This document shows, piece after piece, positions 11,261 through 24,659 of a stretch of 64,000 bases of DNA. Source of the stretch: Typhlomys cinereus (taxonomy: Eukaryota > Chordata > Mammalia > Rodentia > Platacanthomyidae); assembly GCA_023101885.1 (NCBI GenBank), contig JALPQD010000232.1, positions 772,618 to 836,617 on the forward strand, in the 5' to 3' direction. The notes under the pieces were generated by a model. That model worked only from the letters and a program-made list of their open reading frames with translations. It searched no databases and had not been told where the DNA came from. A program made the position numbers and the translations under genes. Each line of letters starts with the position of its first letter. Positions within the stretch are counted from its first letter, which is position 1.

Positions 11261-14200
11261 TACCTCTATGAAAATTTATACTTATAATAGCAGAACTTAG
11301 CATTGCATTATCTCAAGAAAATACATTGTCCTGCAGTTCCAGCCATTAAGAAAACTGAAAGAGAAGAATGACTTTAGATGAAGATGCTATGATTCTGGGC
11401 ATTGGTGAAGATACAGCATCTGTGGATATACAGCATTAATGAAATTTGAAGGTTTGCTTTTCGGGGTTCTGTGTATAATTTTCACAATCTCTCATTACAT
11501 AATGCCAAGAGAAATTAAAACATGACTAGGGCAATTGAACTTGTTATTATAAGGGAATTACAATGAAATAGAAAAATAAATGTGATTGACTTCTGTAAGA
11601 TTCACAGCTGTATCATGTGTTCATGAAGTTTCATAATAAATGTGAGTCAGCAATAACATCAGTTAAGGCTTACAATATTAAGTCGCATGAAGCATTAGAA
11701 TTTTTACAGGTGAAAATGGTGATTTTACAGGTGATAATGCTTGCCCCATTTAGTAACACTGAGAATAGTAGATGTCTGCCATTTACAATACTAAATACAT
11801 TAGCCAAGGACAAGCTCTCCACTATGTGTAAAAGGTCGGTGATTGCAAGTTTAAGTACAAGCTGTGGTAAAAGAAGTGGTGTGTGCTCCCAATACTCTTC
11901 CACAGGTATCACAGTTATCAATTTGAAGAGGAAATGGCAGTGTTAATTTAATTTAAAGGTGGGTAGCACCTGCGAGTTTTATATACTCTCAAATCAAGTC
12001 CTGCAATGGATTGTAACCAATGAATGATTGATGTGGAAGTACAAAACTCCCCGTCCTTAGATGCCTCTCAATGTCTCTAGGATAATATTACCTGAAGAAT
12101 TTATGGAGCGCCTTGTATCATAATAAGTCTGGCACTTGCCTTTTTCTCTAATTATTCTTTCACATTTCTTCCAGTCTCTCACTAGATTCTGTTGGAGAAC
12201 TTAGTAAACCTAGTCACTTACAACTAAACTTGTTAGAGATTGTTTGTCATCAGCCAATGGCAAAACACAATACTTTGCTTAGCATAATTAATATGTTACC
12301 ATAAAATTTAATGAAGATAGAAACCTCATAATACAAAGCCATTAATTTTCAAAAAAGAAAATGAAAAAGTAAAGCTTATGCTTGATAAGAAATATTCATC
12401 TTAATTGTGTTTTAAGTGAAGTCTACACTTCTTGCCCCACGTGTGTGGAGAATAAATGTTGCATCAGAAGCAAGAAAAGGAAGAAGATGCTCATTTTCTA
12501 TGCAGTGAATTAATAATAACTTGATTCTTTTATAAGTTTTCCCCTATAGATCTAAATCATCATACCAAGGAAATATTATGGAAAAAATATCAAAATCACT
12601 AAATCATTCTGAATCATTAAATGCACATATATGCAATATTAAAGATCACAGTGCTTATCCTTCCTAATATTTTCCCAGTGGTGTTGATTTGCAGCTGGCT
12701 GGCATCATGCATAAAAAAGATTGTTGTGCTCTGAGAGCAACTCAGACACACAAGGAATTTTGGCAATACTGAAAGCTCGAACAGGCAAAATCCCTGCTTC
12801 GATTTTAAAATTTTCTGAAATGCAGGTTGATTTTAATTAAATATGCTATAATTTTTCTAAGCTGGAATTCCACACCCTGTATGTCCATTCCTCACAGTAA
12901 TAAGAACACAGAGAATGATTTATTTACTGGCTTTTAAAACAATTGTTCTTAAAAATTCCCTTACTTAGTTGCCTTATTTGGATATTCTTATATTCAGATT
13001 TACTTGGATCTACAACCTTCTTTACTGGTAAACAAATCCTCTCTATATGTTGCATGAATTACTTTCTCCACATTATCCAAGAAATATTTTGTAATTTCTG
13101 AAAATTTTATTTTTAGAGACATTATATTTGAAAAATTTTAATTTAGAATCTTAGAGGCAATTAGATATATTTAATATTTGAAGGGCTCCTCAGTGACAGG
13201 TAATAATTCATATAAAACCAGATTACAATCAGTCATTATTTCATAAATATTTGCTTAAAGAATAAGACAATTATATCACACATGTAAGTAAAACTTATCC
13301 ATCATCAACTCTGGTAAAAGGTAGCTCAGTTCTCAAATTTTAAATTGGTTTTATATGATGAAGAGAAAGCACTGAAAATTGAGGTCAGATCAGGAGCAAA
13401 AATAAAATCAGTTTAATGTAATAATCAAATAAGTGAAAATTGGATTACTGTAAGGTGAATTTTGATATTGTATTTAACTAGAGTGAAGTATATTTGTAGA
13501 TAAAAAGGTGGTGACTGAGTCAGTTACTGAACTTTATCCTTTATAGGCAATCCACTTGCAATCTGGAAGTTTTATTAGATTCATAATGAATTTTTCAGTT
13601 CTTTGTTATGCTACATCTGCATTACAAAAACGTACGAAATTAAAACAAACAAATATATTGAAAAACTACTTGTTATATAGTAACTTCAGAATGATTTGAG
13701 GAAAAAATATGGGAGAACCAGTTTCAATACCATAGACTAAAATAAAACATGCCAGAACTTATATGCTGTTGCAACACTATTTTATTCTTTGCTAGTTGAC
13801 AGTCGTTTTGCCAATGTGGGGAAAGGGCACCAGGCAAACCTGAGTGGCTATAGGATTATTATACCTAAACCTCAAGATGTAATAGGGGTGATAATGGAAA
13901 AATGATATTCTCTTGGAAACCTCTTGAGGTTTTACTTTGTGAAGTATAATTGGAAAGGCACCGCAATCCAGCATACCAATTTGTGAATCAAGATTGTCAA
14001 TCATAAAAAAATATTAGTACTCCAAGCCTATCTAGGAGCACTAATCAATAATGTGAGCAGAATGGAAGACAGAAAGCTGTCTTAATGTTTCCAGTATTAC
14101 TAAACACTTCTGAGAGAGAAATAAAAACTCATCATATACATTATTTTAGCTTCAAAGAATAAAGAGTCTGGTGCTTTTCAAGTGAAGGGTTTTTTGTAAA

Positions 14201-15954
14201 ATATCTATAAATTCCAGATGTATACTTGTTAAAGTTCATCTAAACCTTTAATTATGAAAAATTTCAATAGAAAATTAAGCATTTTAAATTTATGCATAAT
14301 TATGCTTTTAGTACTAAAGTTATTTTGGACTAAAACAAAATCTTAATGCACAGTTCTTATTTTGAATGCAATTTTTCATAAACTATACAAATATTTCATT
14401 TTGTTATTATATATGTATACACATATATGCATAAATATATACTATGCCTCAATTTGTAAGTGCACAGAAATTATTTGACTTCTGATTTTAAAGATATAAT
14501 GAATTCTAAAGTTTATATCTCCAGATGGTATGAAATAAATATAAAAATTGTGCATGATTTAACTGAAAATAGAGGATAAACCTATTGTCAAGAATAGACT
14601 TTTGCTACTTTGAGACTAGGATCTTAGAATTTAAGATTGCTATTGTAAATTCACCATTAGTCTCAGCGCATCTCTGTAAATAAGCAGTGGGCTTTCTTTA
14701 TCTCGCTGTTGCTCTCTCTCTCTCCCATGGTAGACATTGGAAAAGAAATGACAATTTCAATTTGTAACACTGCAACACAGTTGGGATCAGCTGGTAAAGA
14801 TAGTTTTGATCAAAGATGAAGGAATAACCTTCATTAGTGGGGCTTCCCTGCCTTAACAGCAGGGTTCCTGTTCACTGTGGAAACCTGCTACATGCACAAA
14901 AGCAATTGTCCTGCAGCACTCTCATTGATAATGCATCTTCTACATGAAAAACATCCAATCCTCCTCACAGTTATGTTTCCCAGAATGTAGATACAGTGGA
15001 TATGTTTAGAACCACATATTCTTACTGTTTTTCATGGTGAACATGGTGGCATTACCTACAATGTATTAATATTTTTAGTTTTTTAAAATATTTTTAGTTT
15101 TTGCAACATTAGTTTTATATTTTTTGTGCAATGCAAAGAGTATTTATGCTAATCTTTAAATTATCCAGACTGTGCATTGCTTCTTGTGTAAAATGGTATG
15201 TCTTTTGCATGAACTTTTTACATTAAATAACTGATTAGAATAGTTGTGCAAATATTAATATAATTGGTCCCATTTTTGTCAACTATATGGATCCTCATAA
15301 TAAATGTGTCCATAGAACTTACTAGACACAAAAATCTTTAATACTTCCCATGTCTCCACTTCTTTAGGAATTTTGCCTGGAACACATGATAACAAATAAT
15401 GTTTCAAACCTCTTTCTTTGTCTCTCTTTTCACTTCCTGTTGACTTCATAAACAGGCAAAACAAACTAAATACAATAAAAGCAAATTAAAACCATTATAA
15501 GACTTTGAGTCAATTTATGGTTCCCTTCTTAATTGTTGCCTGAATAGCTACTAGTTACTGGATTTATAATTAGTTACCCATTTTTATAATTTTTGGTCCC
15601 AATGGATTTTAGGAAATTATTAAGCTGACCCCAGCCATGCTTAACAAATTCTCTCTCAAATATGCACATCAATCTGTCATGTGAAATAAGCCACTCACAG
15701 AAAGACAAGGATTACATGGTAGTCTCCCTGTGAGGAAGCTTAACGAATATATTAGATATTCTAGAAATTGAGAGTAGGATTGTAGATACCAGAGGCTGGG
15801 GAGAGAAGAGTGGATGAAGAGATGAGAAGAGGATAGTTATAACTCTATTTTTAGATAGAAATAAGAATACTGTTTTTTTATCTCAAAAGAAGGGAGAGGA
15901 GTCATAATATAGAGAGGAGTCATAATATAATGTACATGTTACAAACCTAGAAGG
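11261..15954. other. Anonymous AT-rich DNA, no gene seen
   Basis: The largest open frame (11617-11946, 109 codons) overlaps a long frame on the other strand and shows no recognisable domain. Islands at 12660-12850 and 14820-14990 are less A/T-monotonous. They could be conserved noncoding sequence, but nothing in the sequence itself proves it. A short TA/CA-like stretch lies at 14405-14440. Confidence 0.55.
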
Positions 15955-16310
15955 GTAACTGAGAAGATCGCCCAATCAGTAAAGTTCTTGCTAAGCGTTC
16001 AAGAGAATCCAAGTTCTGATCCCTAGCACACACATAAAAATCAAGAGGGTTGGCACACATATGCATTTAAATTCCCAAAATTGGGAAGAGAGAGACAAAT
16101 GAATCCTTATAATTCAATGGTCAACTAACTTAGCCAAATTGATGAGCTTCAAGATTGACTAAAATCCCTGCCTCAAGTACAAGGTGGAGAATCATACAGG
16201 ATGGTACCTGATACAGACCTCTGGCCTCCACAGGCATTTGCACATATGTGCGCACACACACACACATGCACACAACATATAGACACTTTTACACAATACA
16301 AAACATGAAG
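15955..16310 (+). mobile_element. B4-type SINE, sense
   Basis: Shows a tRNA-like head (ctgagaagatcgcccaatcagtaaagttc), B-box remnant (aagttctgatccctagcac), middle block ending in tagccaaattgatgagcttc, and the typical ending ctggcctccacaggcattt followed by (CA)n. This head/middle/'tctggcctccac' order is characteristic of rodent B4-family SINEs. It is diverged, so probably old. Confidence 0.65.
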
Positions 16311-16617
16311 AAGAAAAGATTCTGATTTCATTTTATTTAAACAAGTGCCAAATACTCAATGAGATATATATTTTAACTTGATTTAGACGTTATGAAATGT
16401 TTCTTATACAATTTTTGCATGGTAGCCCAATATTGTGTGGAGCATATGTTTCTGTTTTTGTTGAAAATAAAAATAAAGAAAAAATAGACTGTAAATACAT
16501 TGTGAAAACCAACTGCAACAAAATAAACATCAAGAGTCATTTTGGTGGAATTCTGCTCTGAATTACTATTCTAAGTGTTTGCTTCTTCTCGAGACATAGC
16601 TACATTTGCTGCTTCAA

Positions 16618-17141
16618 CCTGGCATTAAAGCTCAGGGAAATTTGAGGAAGAAGGGGCGGTAAAATTGTAAGCGCCTAAAGATGGGGAAGAGCAACAATAT
16701 GCAAGATACTCCACACAGGTTAGGGCCACAGTAGTCATAATCTGACTTTGCGCGACCTGCACAATGACTGACATGCCAATGACCCACATCCCCAAAGTCT
16801 TGCTTGTATCACAACCACTAGGATCCTTAGAGGCAAGGGATTAACAATCACAATAGTGTTCCCATACTAAAAGGGGAGCACAAGTAAGGGCTCTGGGCAA
16901 TGCCACTGAAACCTTACACCTTATTAGTGTGGAGTTTGACATTCACACTAAAGGATGCTCCTGGGAATGGGAAGGGAGAAGGGGGAAACACTGGGAGAAA
17001 GGGAGAGAATGGTGAAAGGAAGAGGAAAAGAGGGGAGGGTGCAATGAGTACTGGGTAGAGGGAGAGGGAGGGAGGGGACGGGGTACCTATTAAGTTTGTA
17101 TGATTGGGAAAAAATAATCAATAAACATTAAAAATATATTT
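16618..17141 (+). mobile_element. 5'-truncated L1 (3' UTR only), sense
   Basis: The sequence from about 16628 (aaagctcagggaaatttg) to the tail matches, block by block, the L1 3' UTRs at 50490-50985 and 62330-62818. Shared blocks include gatactccacacaggttaggg, atgactgacatgcc and ctaggatccttagaggcaagg, then a G-rich polypurine tract at 16965-17085. The end is an A/T tail. Flanks atttgctgcttcaa (16604-16617) and atttgctgcttgaa (17142-17155) form a 14-bp target duplication with one mismatch. Confidence 0.85.
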
Positions 17142-17155
17142 ATTTGCTGCTTGAA

Positions 17156-18679
17156 TTTCTTTTAGGCACAACCTAAATCTCTTTTTATAGTGGCTTTTCA
17201 TGAAGATCGAAAAGAATCAAAGATCTGAATTGTTTTAAATAATAAAACCACTTTTTCAGATTTTAAACAATAAAGATATTTAACGAGTGAAATTTCAGTA
17301 AAATATTCTTTAATGACTCTCGTCACTCTCATTGAGGGAGGTTAGGATAGTACACTTAACAGTAACCAACAAAACTGAAGACTCTCTTATTTTTACAAGC
17401 TTTGGAAGGAAGGAATTTCTAAGATTACAAGTTTAGTGAAGGCAGTAAATAGGATTTAAGGCCCTAACTCAGGTTGTCTTGGAAGTTGGAGGCAGAAAGC
17501 TCTTTGCAGTGAAAATCTCAAGTCCTCCAAAGCACCACAATTAGCTCCCTGTTGCAGTTTATGTTTTTGCAGAGATTTACATTCTTGAGATCTAATATTT
17601 AAATTTTAAATATTGGAGACTTTTTTGGGATATTTTTTAGAATATATCTGCATCCATTAATGCAAGTAATTTTTTGCTAGAAATTAAATCACTCATTACC
17701 TCCATTTTTTGGAAATGTTCCATATGCTTCTCCAACATTTGCTCTTGTCTACTATTTGTTCACTGAGTTGTTTCTCAGTGAAATGGAAAAACACTAATTT
17801 TGCTATGGAAAAACACTAATTTTGTCACAAAATTATAGGAATAATACTTCCTTTTATTCGTTACAATCCATTGGCTAAAATTACCATGAGATCTTTTCTT
17901 TAGTAAATTAGAAATAGTGAAAGACTGTTGAAAAATTACCTGGAAAATTGTAAAATGATAAAAATAAGAAATGTATGAAGTTACTGTGGAAAAAAAGATG
18001 CAAACAGAATAGATGGAAAGGCCAGAAAATAATACCTGAGGCAGATATGGAACAAAAGTAAACAAGAGAACTATTATGTGGCTGAAATTTAATTCTGAGT
18101 GTCTAAACAAAATAAAAAGACATTTATATATAAAAGTACATTGATTATATCACAGCATTAATAATATAATTGATTTTAGAGTATCAAATTTAATTTTATC
18201 GTGTTGCTATAGTTTGTAGAGTATGATACTAGAAAATCATATCAATATTTTATTTGTAACGTATTGTCATACAGAATATTTAAGTGCACTTGATATTTTT
18301 TATTAACATGACAGAGGAAAAAGGTACATATCTTCACACCACTTTTGGATATTTGCTTAGCTACAACACACTTTTTACTGTGGTCCCATACCTCCATTCC
18401 CTTATCTGACTCAATCTGGTGTGCCCTATTATTTTTTCCTTTTTATATAGCAGTGATTCTAAGTTGTTTCCTTTGCTCCATTTTGGCTTTCTTATAATTA
18501 TTCCTAGAACTCCAGCTTTTAACATCTCTCCCTTTTACTAACTAATCCTTTCTGTATGGTGAAGATGAAGGCCCAGTGACTTCAAAATTCATGAGAAAGC
18601 ATTTCGCCACTTGTACCCAGCAATCCTAGGTAACATTAGGTGGCCATTTTAGACCTTTTTGCTAGGAGTCAGTCTGCAC
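17156..18679. other. Anonymous AT-rich DNA
   Basis: No gene or repeat recognised. The minus-strand frame at 17775-18110 (111 codons) is rich in F, I, S and Y, as expected from AT-rich noise. A short direct repeat of ggaaaaacactaatttt occurs at 17784-17800 and 17807-17823. Confidence 0.55.
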
Positions 18680-18696
18680 AAAACTTACCAGCTAGA

Positions 18697-18915
18697 CGGT
18701 TAAGCCTCTGCCTTGCAGGCAGAAGGTCCTGAGTTCGGATCCTAGACCCCATGTATAGACGCCAGGCGGAAGCAGGGTGGGGGTGGCCTCCGTTTCTGGT
18801 CCTGGTAGGACGGAGTAGTTCACGAATTCGTCCGTGGTTCTACACACACACACATGCATACACACACATACGCACACATGCATATGCACAATTGAATAAA
18901 TAATAAAAAAAATTA
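18697..18915 (+). mobile_element. 5'-truncated young B2-like SINE, sense
   Basis: Starts inside the tRNA-like head (cggttaagcctctgccttgcagg), so the upstream part including most of the A box is missing. The B box (gagttcggatcc), body and gaattcgtccgtggttctac are present, followed by a CA/CATA tract and caattgaataaataataaa. A 17-bp perfect target duplication, aaaacttaccagctaga, flanks it at 18680-18696 and 18916-18932. The truncated start is therefore original, not a later deletion. The body also lacks the segment between ggtaggacggag and cacgaattcg. Confidence 0.92.
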
Positions 18916-18932
18916 AAAACTTACCAGCTAGA

Positions 18933-20351
18933 GAGGTACTGGAAAAGTATTTATAGTGTAGTTGAAAATTTTGTAGGTTTTTTTTTCTTTAGTAAAATAG
19001 AAATACACCCATGTGTATTTCTTGAGCACACATGCATACCTACAGAGAGAGGAGAGAGAGAGAGAGAGAGATCACATTTTGCATAGAGATTTCTGTACTA
19101 TTACTATTAGACGTAAGAAGCAGTACAAATAATGGAAATGAAGCCTTAAACAACACTACTGGTCACATTCAACTAATTATAATACATACACAATTCATAA
19201 CATAGTCCTTGACTTGCCTTTTTTTAAGTAATCCTCAAAAAATCCTCTGAAAGGACTGTCTGGTTTACACAATAGGAATCTAAGTACATTTAGAAATACT
19301 ATATTCATAAGGAAGGTTCTTTTTAGCAAAAATGAATTGCATTAAAAATTAATAAACCATGTAATTCTAGAATACTATAAATATTCTGGACTAAATCAAC
19401 ATGTATCTGCATATATGCAGTAGTCATGCTGAGTGGCTTAACCAAAACAAACCAAAATATTTACCATAGTCTGGGCCAGAAGCTGAGGTTTGTGGGCTAA
19501 AAGGTCTTTTCCAGCAATGGCTTCATGCTAACTGCAGGTGATCACTTACTCTCTCTTGTCCTCCTGTCTTCTCATAAGGACACTAGTCTACTTGGGTTAG
19601 AGACTGACTCTTATGTCTTCATTTAAAATTACTTTGGACAAGGTCTCTAAAATCAGAAAAACTGTGGAGTACAGATATAATGTGTGATTTACAGTTTGGG
19701 GGGCAAACAGTCTAAAAAAAGCACTTTTTAAAATACTTGAAAATTTTGTTCATAGTAGTAGATTAAATCATTCATGTTAGAGCTGACATCAGGAGGCAGA
19801 CTGGGGGGGGAGAGAAGGAAGAAAGAAGAAGGGGGAAAGAGAAGTGGAGAGGAAGGGAATGAGAGAGAAGACAGAGAAAGAGAGAGATTTCCTAATTCTT
19901 TCACCTGCATACCTACTTGTTACATGTAGACGAGATTGTCTTCTGAACATTGGTTCATAGCTTCTTGTTTCTTTCCATGCTATGTGATTTTTTTTTATTG
20001 GAAACAGTATTTCTTGCGACATAGAAACACTGCATTTTGCTTTCTGCTTTTAATAACATCTATCACTTTTTCTTTCTAGAAAATTGTTGACTTATTGTAT
20101 GTAAACTATACCTTTAACTGTTACAAAATTTCTTCTAGTATTAACTAAATATTTTAATAAGCAGTGACTTTTTCTGGTCTCTACTAATATAGTTGTATTT
20201 TTACAATAACTCTAATCATTCTGATAAGAACTTCAAAATGTCCCATCAAATCTGAACTCTAAGAACTTCTTGTTTACCCATGTGTTGGTCTTTTCTTACC
20301 TTGACTAACACAGATTTAACCTTTGCAGGTTGAATCATCAAAAGCCTGAAG
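18933..20351. other. Anonymous DNA with GA-rich tracts
   Basis: Contains (GA)n at about 19045-19071 and a long purine tract at 19801-19890 (runs of G, GA and GAAA). The two minus-strand open frames over 19728-20022 are pyrimidine-tract translations. No gene is seen. Confidence 0.6.
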
Positions 20352-20414
20352 AAGGAGCTGGAGAGATGATTCTGGTTAGATGATTCTGCGTTAGGACCCC
20401 CAGAAAATGCTAAG
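20352..20414 (+). mobile_element. SINE head fragment, sense (tentative)
   Basis: The text gagctggagagatgattctgg resembles the B2/B4 head gggctggagagatggctcag. It is followed by gcgttaggacccccagaaaatg, with no clear body. It directly precedes one member of an 88-bp repeated pair. Confidence 0.35.
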
Positions 20415-20502
20415 CTGACGAGGCAGCTGTAGTCCAGTACCAGAAGAGAAAGCCTAGAAGTCTCCTAGGAGGCTGTATTCCCAGACTATCCTATATACCA
20501 CT
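20415..20502. repeat. 88-bp local repeat, copy A
   Basis: This segment (ctgacgaggcagctgtag ... ctatataccact) is nearly identical to 21421-21508, with about five mismatches. The two lie in the same orientation 1006 bp apart. Flanks differ on both sides. It is not a recognised repeat family. Confidence 0.85.
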
Positions 20503-21420
20503 TCTCTATTATTATTTTTGTTTATTGATCTATTTCTACATATTTTACAATTAAATATTATAACCCATTCTTGTTACCTTAAAACATATTAATATAAAAT
20601 ATTAGAAAATTAGTAAGAATTTTGTTTTATTTCCAGAAAACCAGAGAAAAATGATCAATGATCTCATAATAATTTTTATTTTCCTACAGTTTTATGTCAT
20701 AATTTACAGCATTTTAATGAACAGCCTGTGTCTACCTTTTTAATCTATCACTCCCACTGAGGTGATGTGATAGTGGAAGAACTGTGGAACTTTTAAATGT
20801 AGAATCAGTGCCTTATTCAATATCATTAATTGAAAACCCTATTAATGCTGAAGAAGAAAAAAAGATCATATACAAGGTTTCCTTAATGAATGGCAGAGTT
20901 ACTTAGTATTTCTTTATAGGACTGACTTCCTGATATTTATTTTTCATGAAGTAGTCACACACACACACACACACACAGAAAGAGAGAGAGAGATAAATAG
21001 ATAGATAGATATATAGATAGATAGATATAGATAGATAAACTTCACTGTTCATATCAATATCTTACAAGCCATTCTGCTCCTTTTCTTACCCACTTTTCAC
21101 CCATAAACTACTAATTTGTCATTGCAATCTTAACAAACACTACAAATTTAATTGTTTTAACAAACTGGACTACAATAGTTGCATATATCAGAAGTTCCAA
21201 ACGCTACACCCTAGATATCAATATACTGTGTTACATCATTTTCTAAAAGCTCCAGGGACACACATCAGCTCCACATGGCTCCAAGCTTGAGTTATATATT
21301 TTCTAACTTTCTGCAAGCTGGAATTGTTTTCAGTTCTTACAGGCTTCAGACATTCTTTGACCTATAGTCTCCTTCCTTCATGTTCAGAATGCAGAGCTGG
21401 ATGGAGTGAAAGCCACAGTG
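20503..21420. other. Anonymous DNA with (CA)n/(GA)n/(GATA)n
   Basis: A compound microsatellite spans about 20954-21038: AC units, then AG units, then interrupted GATA/TAGA units. The rest is anonymous AT-rich sequence between the two 88-bp repeat copies. Confidence 0.7.
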
Positions 21421-21508
21421 CTGATGAGGCAGCTGTAGTCCAGTACCAGAAGAGAAAGCCTAGAAGTCTCCTAGGAGGCTGTATTTCCAGACTACCCTAC
21501 ATACCACT
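21421..21508. repeat. 88-bp local repeat, copy B
   Basis: Partner of 20415-20502, same orientation. It falls inside a short open frame (21324-21563) whose copy A counterpart is not open, so the frame is not evidence for a gene. Confidence 0.85.
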
Positions 21509-22740
21509 GTGTTTTTCTGAAATATCTCTCTATGAATTTCATCTTCATCCCCATCTACATTAGCATATTTTCAAGTATGACACCTATGGGACAAGATCTT
21601 GGGCATAAAATCTAGCCAACCAGACATCACAAATCTTTACCCTTGCTGCACTCCTTGCCTCTTTTGCAAATAGTTCTTGTATGTTTTAGGACACCAATAC
21701 ATATCTTTAAATAATTGGCTGTATTATATTGCACCAACGAATTTTACATCTGAAAGTAATTTCAAATACTCTTCAAGACCAAAATCAAACGCCATCTTTT
21801 CCACACAAATTTTTATTGGAATCAATGTTTCTGTCTCCTAGAATACTCATCAAATATAAGACAAAAAGGGAAATTAGCAAAGGAAATCGAGATCTATCTA
21901 GTAACTCTGGTCTGGCTGGTCCTTTACAACCATTTACTGAGTGCTGCACACTCCAATGAGATCAGAATTATTAATATTATTTTATTGATGAGAACCCTTG
22001 CAGGAAACCATTCACTTTTCTGGTAACAGATGACCTATTAATGGAAGAAGATCTGCTGCTCTAAATTTTTGGTTTAGACACATTGGTCTCAGGCTAGATG
22101 AGCCCTCATTCAAGTATAAAATGTCCCAGTTGATTGTAGGAAATACCATTTTTTATACCTTCTATTTATCTTAATGATCATCTCCAATAATGAGTCTGCT
22201 CTTCGCTTTTAAAGACTTAAACATGTATTTGTTTTTATTCTAGAGTTGTGTAAAATATCAGAGTTAATATTGTAATTTTGACAACCTCTCCATAAGTTTG
22301 TTATTCATAGAGAGATATTTCAGAAAACCACAGGAAGCATTGTTAAGGAAATATAAAATTTGATCATACCATTTATTTTTGGCAATTTTCATGCATGTAT
22401 GTAACAAATTTAAATCATTTTCACATCCAGTAGCTTCCGGTGCCTCCTTGACAATCCATATGATCCTTTCTTCTTTCTTACTAGTTTCAGTCTACCTTCA
22501 TATCATTTTGTTGTTGTTCCCTGCTAAGTTTAAGTAGGGTTGCTTCTATGAGCAATGCACATGAGGAATTTACAATTTACAACACTACATAAAATATTTT
22601 CCCTTCATGATACAGCAGAAATCCACAATGATCAAAATGACAGAATAAATGGACATGTGGCCATTTTTTAGAAGTATTCACAGGTGTTGAAGCCTTACTG
22701 GGCAGCTTGAGTCCAGTATTTTGTCCAGAGTTAAGAATCT
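21509..22740. other. Anonymous DNA
   Basis: No gene or repeat family recognised. At 22695-22720 the words gggcagcttgagtccagtatt weakly echo the 88-bp repeat (aggcagctgtagtccagtacc), a possible third, very degraded trace. Confidence 0.5.
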
Positions 22741-22850
22741 GAGCTAGGTGCAGTAAGTAGTAAAAATCGTAATCCTTCCTTGGAATAGGAGGATCACAAA
22801 TTCAGGACGTACCTAGGTAAAGTAACTTGTAGAACAGTGTAAATTGCCTG
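22741..22850 (+). mobile_element. B1-type (7SL-derived) SINE remnant, sense
   Basis: The ordered words gagctaggtgcag, cgtaatccttccttgg, aataggaggatcacaaattcagg match the B1 plan (gccgggcgtggtg .. taatcccagcacttgg .. aggcagaggatctctgagttcgagg). It is followed by diverged sequence and a short (TG)n at about 22856-22870. Confidence 0.55.
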
Positions 22851-24659
22851 CCTATGTGTGTGTGTGTGTTTATCACACGGCATTCTATCATTGGAAAGAG
22901 ACCACTTAACTCTTAGGAACAAAACACATTCTTACAGGACTTGTGTACTCTGGTTGGTCATTGTTTTCCAATGTGCTGCTTTTAAATTAACATCATGAGA
23001 AACATTTTCCATTTTCCTAATAGCATGCTCCATAATTCATCAGGAAAAGAAGAGTTGAATAGAGTGAGATTTTCTTAAATAATTTTAAGATTTATGCCTA
23101 CTTAACTGTCCCTTTGTTATCAAATTGGTTAATTTTAATCTAGACTCTTCATTTATTTATTGCATTTTAATTGTTATTTCAAATACCATTATATCACAGT
23201 TTCGAAGATTTCTATAAAAAATAATTTGTCACAATAGACATTCTGCTTTAAAATGGATTTTAAACGTTGACTAGAGAATGGATTATTCTCAAAGTAAAAG
23301 CTCAATAGTCTCTTGAAAAGAAATGTCAGCTTAACTACCCTGGCCATATTTAGCAGTGGCTCTTGAAATGAAACACAGATTAATTATGTAAAGGCTACTA
23401 CTTGTTTAGTGATCTTTGTTATGCATTTCTAAATGTTGATGGTGAATCTACAAATAATTCAAATTGTCAACAAAATCTATTCTACATTCTTCTTAAAATT
23501 ATATTAAATATATCATTTTATTTTTAAATTAAATTACATCTTAACTTTATATAAATATCAACTGAAAGGTAAGTGTTCACAAATATGCTAATTAATAAAA
23601 AGCCTACATAAAAGTGACAAAAGAGTCCAAATGTGATCTCTCAGCTAATCAGTATTAGGTGGAATGATATTAGCCAAGGCAATTTGAATGATTATAATGT
23701 CTCAGATATGGAAATGGTGATTTGGATAAGTTTGGAAAGACTGCCCACAGAAATTGCAAAGCTCACAGTACTTGCTTATCGCTGGAAAATTGCCAAAGCA
23801 CTGGGCTAGCAAACGCAAATTTGTGCACAGAGCATCCCATGAATGACAGACTGAAGTGCATATGAGTCTGCGAAAACAGGTGGTCCGGGATGTTTAGCAT
23901 CAGCAAAGCATCTGGGCCATGAGTGTGACTGCATGGTATTTTCTACTCCCGGTGGAGAGCAATGCTAATCATGCACACAGAGTTATCCTGACTCAAAATC
24001 TTTTGTTTGATAATTTTTGCAAGGTATTCAAACATATGCAATCACATTTTTAATTTCCGAAATGCATATCCCATCAAAAAATATATTGGACCATATCTAG
24101 ATACATATGACAATTTAGCTGCTCAGCCATGTACCTTTAACATTTTGAGAAAGCACAGATGCTAAAGGATGGACTATTTTCTGCTTTCTGTCACTATTGC
24201 CCAGTTTGACTGCTAATAAATGTTGGTAAAGAAATCATAAATATAAAGCAATGCACTTTTCATCTATTTTAGCAATTCATTGGAGATATGGTTCCAAAGT
24301 ACCTTCCTATACTATACTTTCTGTGTATTGTAAATTTGATGGTATTTATATGAATTCAATATATATTTGGAGATCAATAAATGATCTCAGTATATATTTG
24401 GGGAATAGCAAATGTGACAACATAGTTAAAATGGAAGTTATTTATACATAAGGTACAAAATGAGTCAATTAAAAACATCCTGATGGGTATTTTTATTTGT
24501 TCAATATAGGACAAAAAATTAATACATTAAAATTTCTCACTTGCCATAGTAAAGTGTCCATAATCATGATAAGTATGCATTACAAGTAATCATAATTAAT
24601 ATCATGATGATTAAGTTTATTGAATTTTTATAAAGCAACAGCTACTTTTTATGTCAAGT
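22851..24659. other. Anonymous AT-rich DNA
   Basis: No gene or clear repeat. 23740-23960 is slightly more complex in composition and could be a conserved noncoding block; only a comparison with other rodents could tell. A 7-bp-stem hairpin (gagatca..tgatctc, about 24369-24387) lies between two near-copies of tatatttgg. Confidence 0.5.

Noticed and set aside
11617..11946. 109-codon frame with an 83-codon frame on the opposite strand
   Set aside because: Mutual overlap and lack of any recognisable domain; expected by chance in 64 kb.
24360..24401. Small hairpin between tatatttgg repeats
   Set aside because: 7-bp stem in AT-rich DNA without mobile-element or RNA context.
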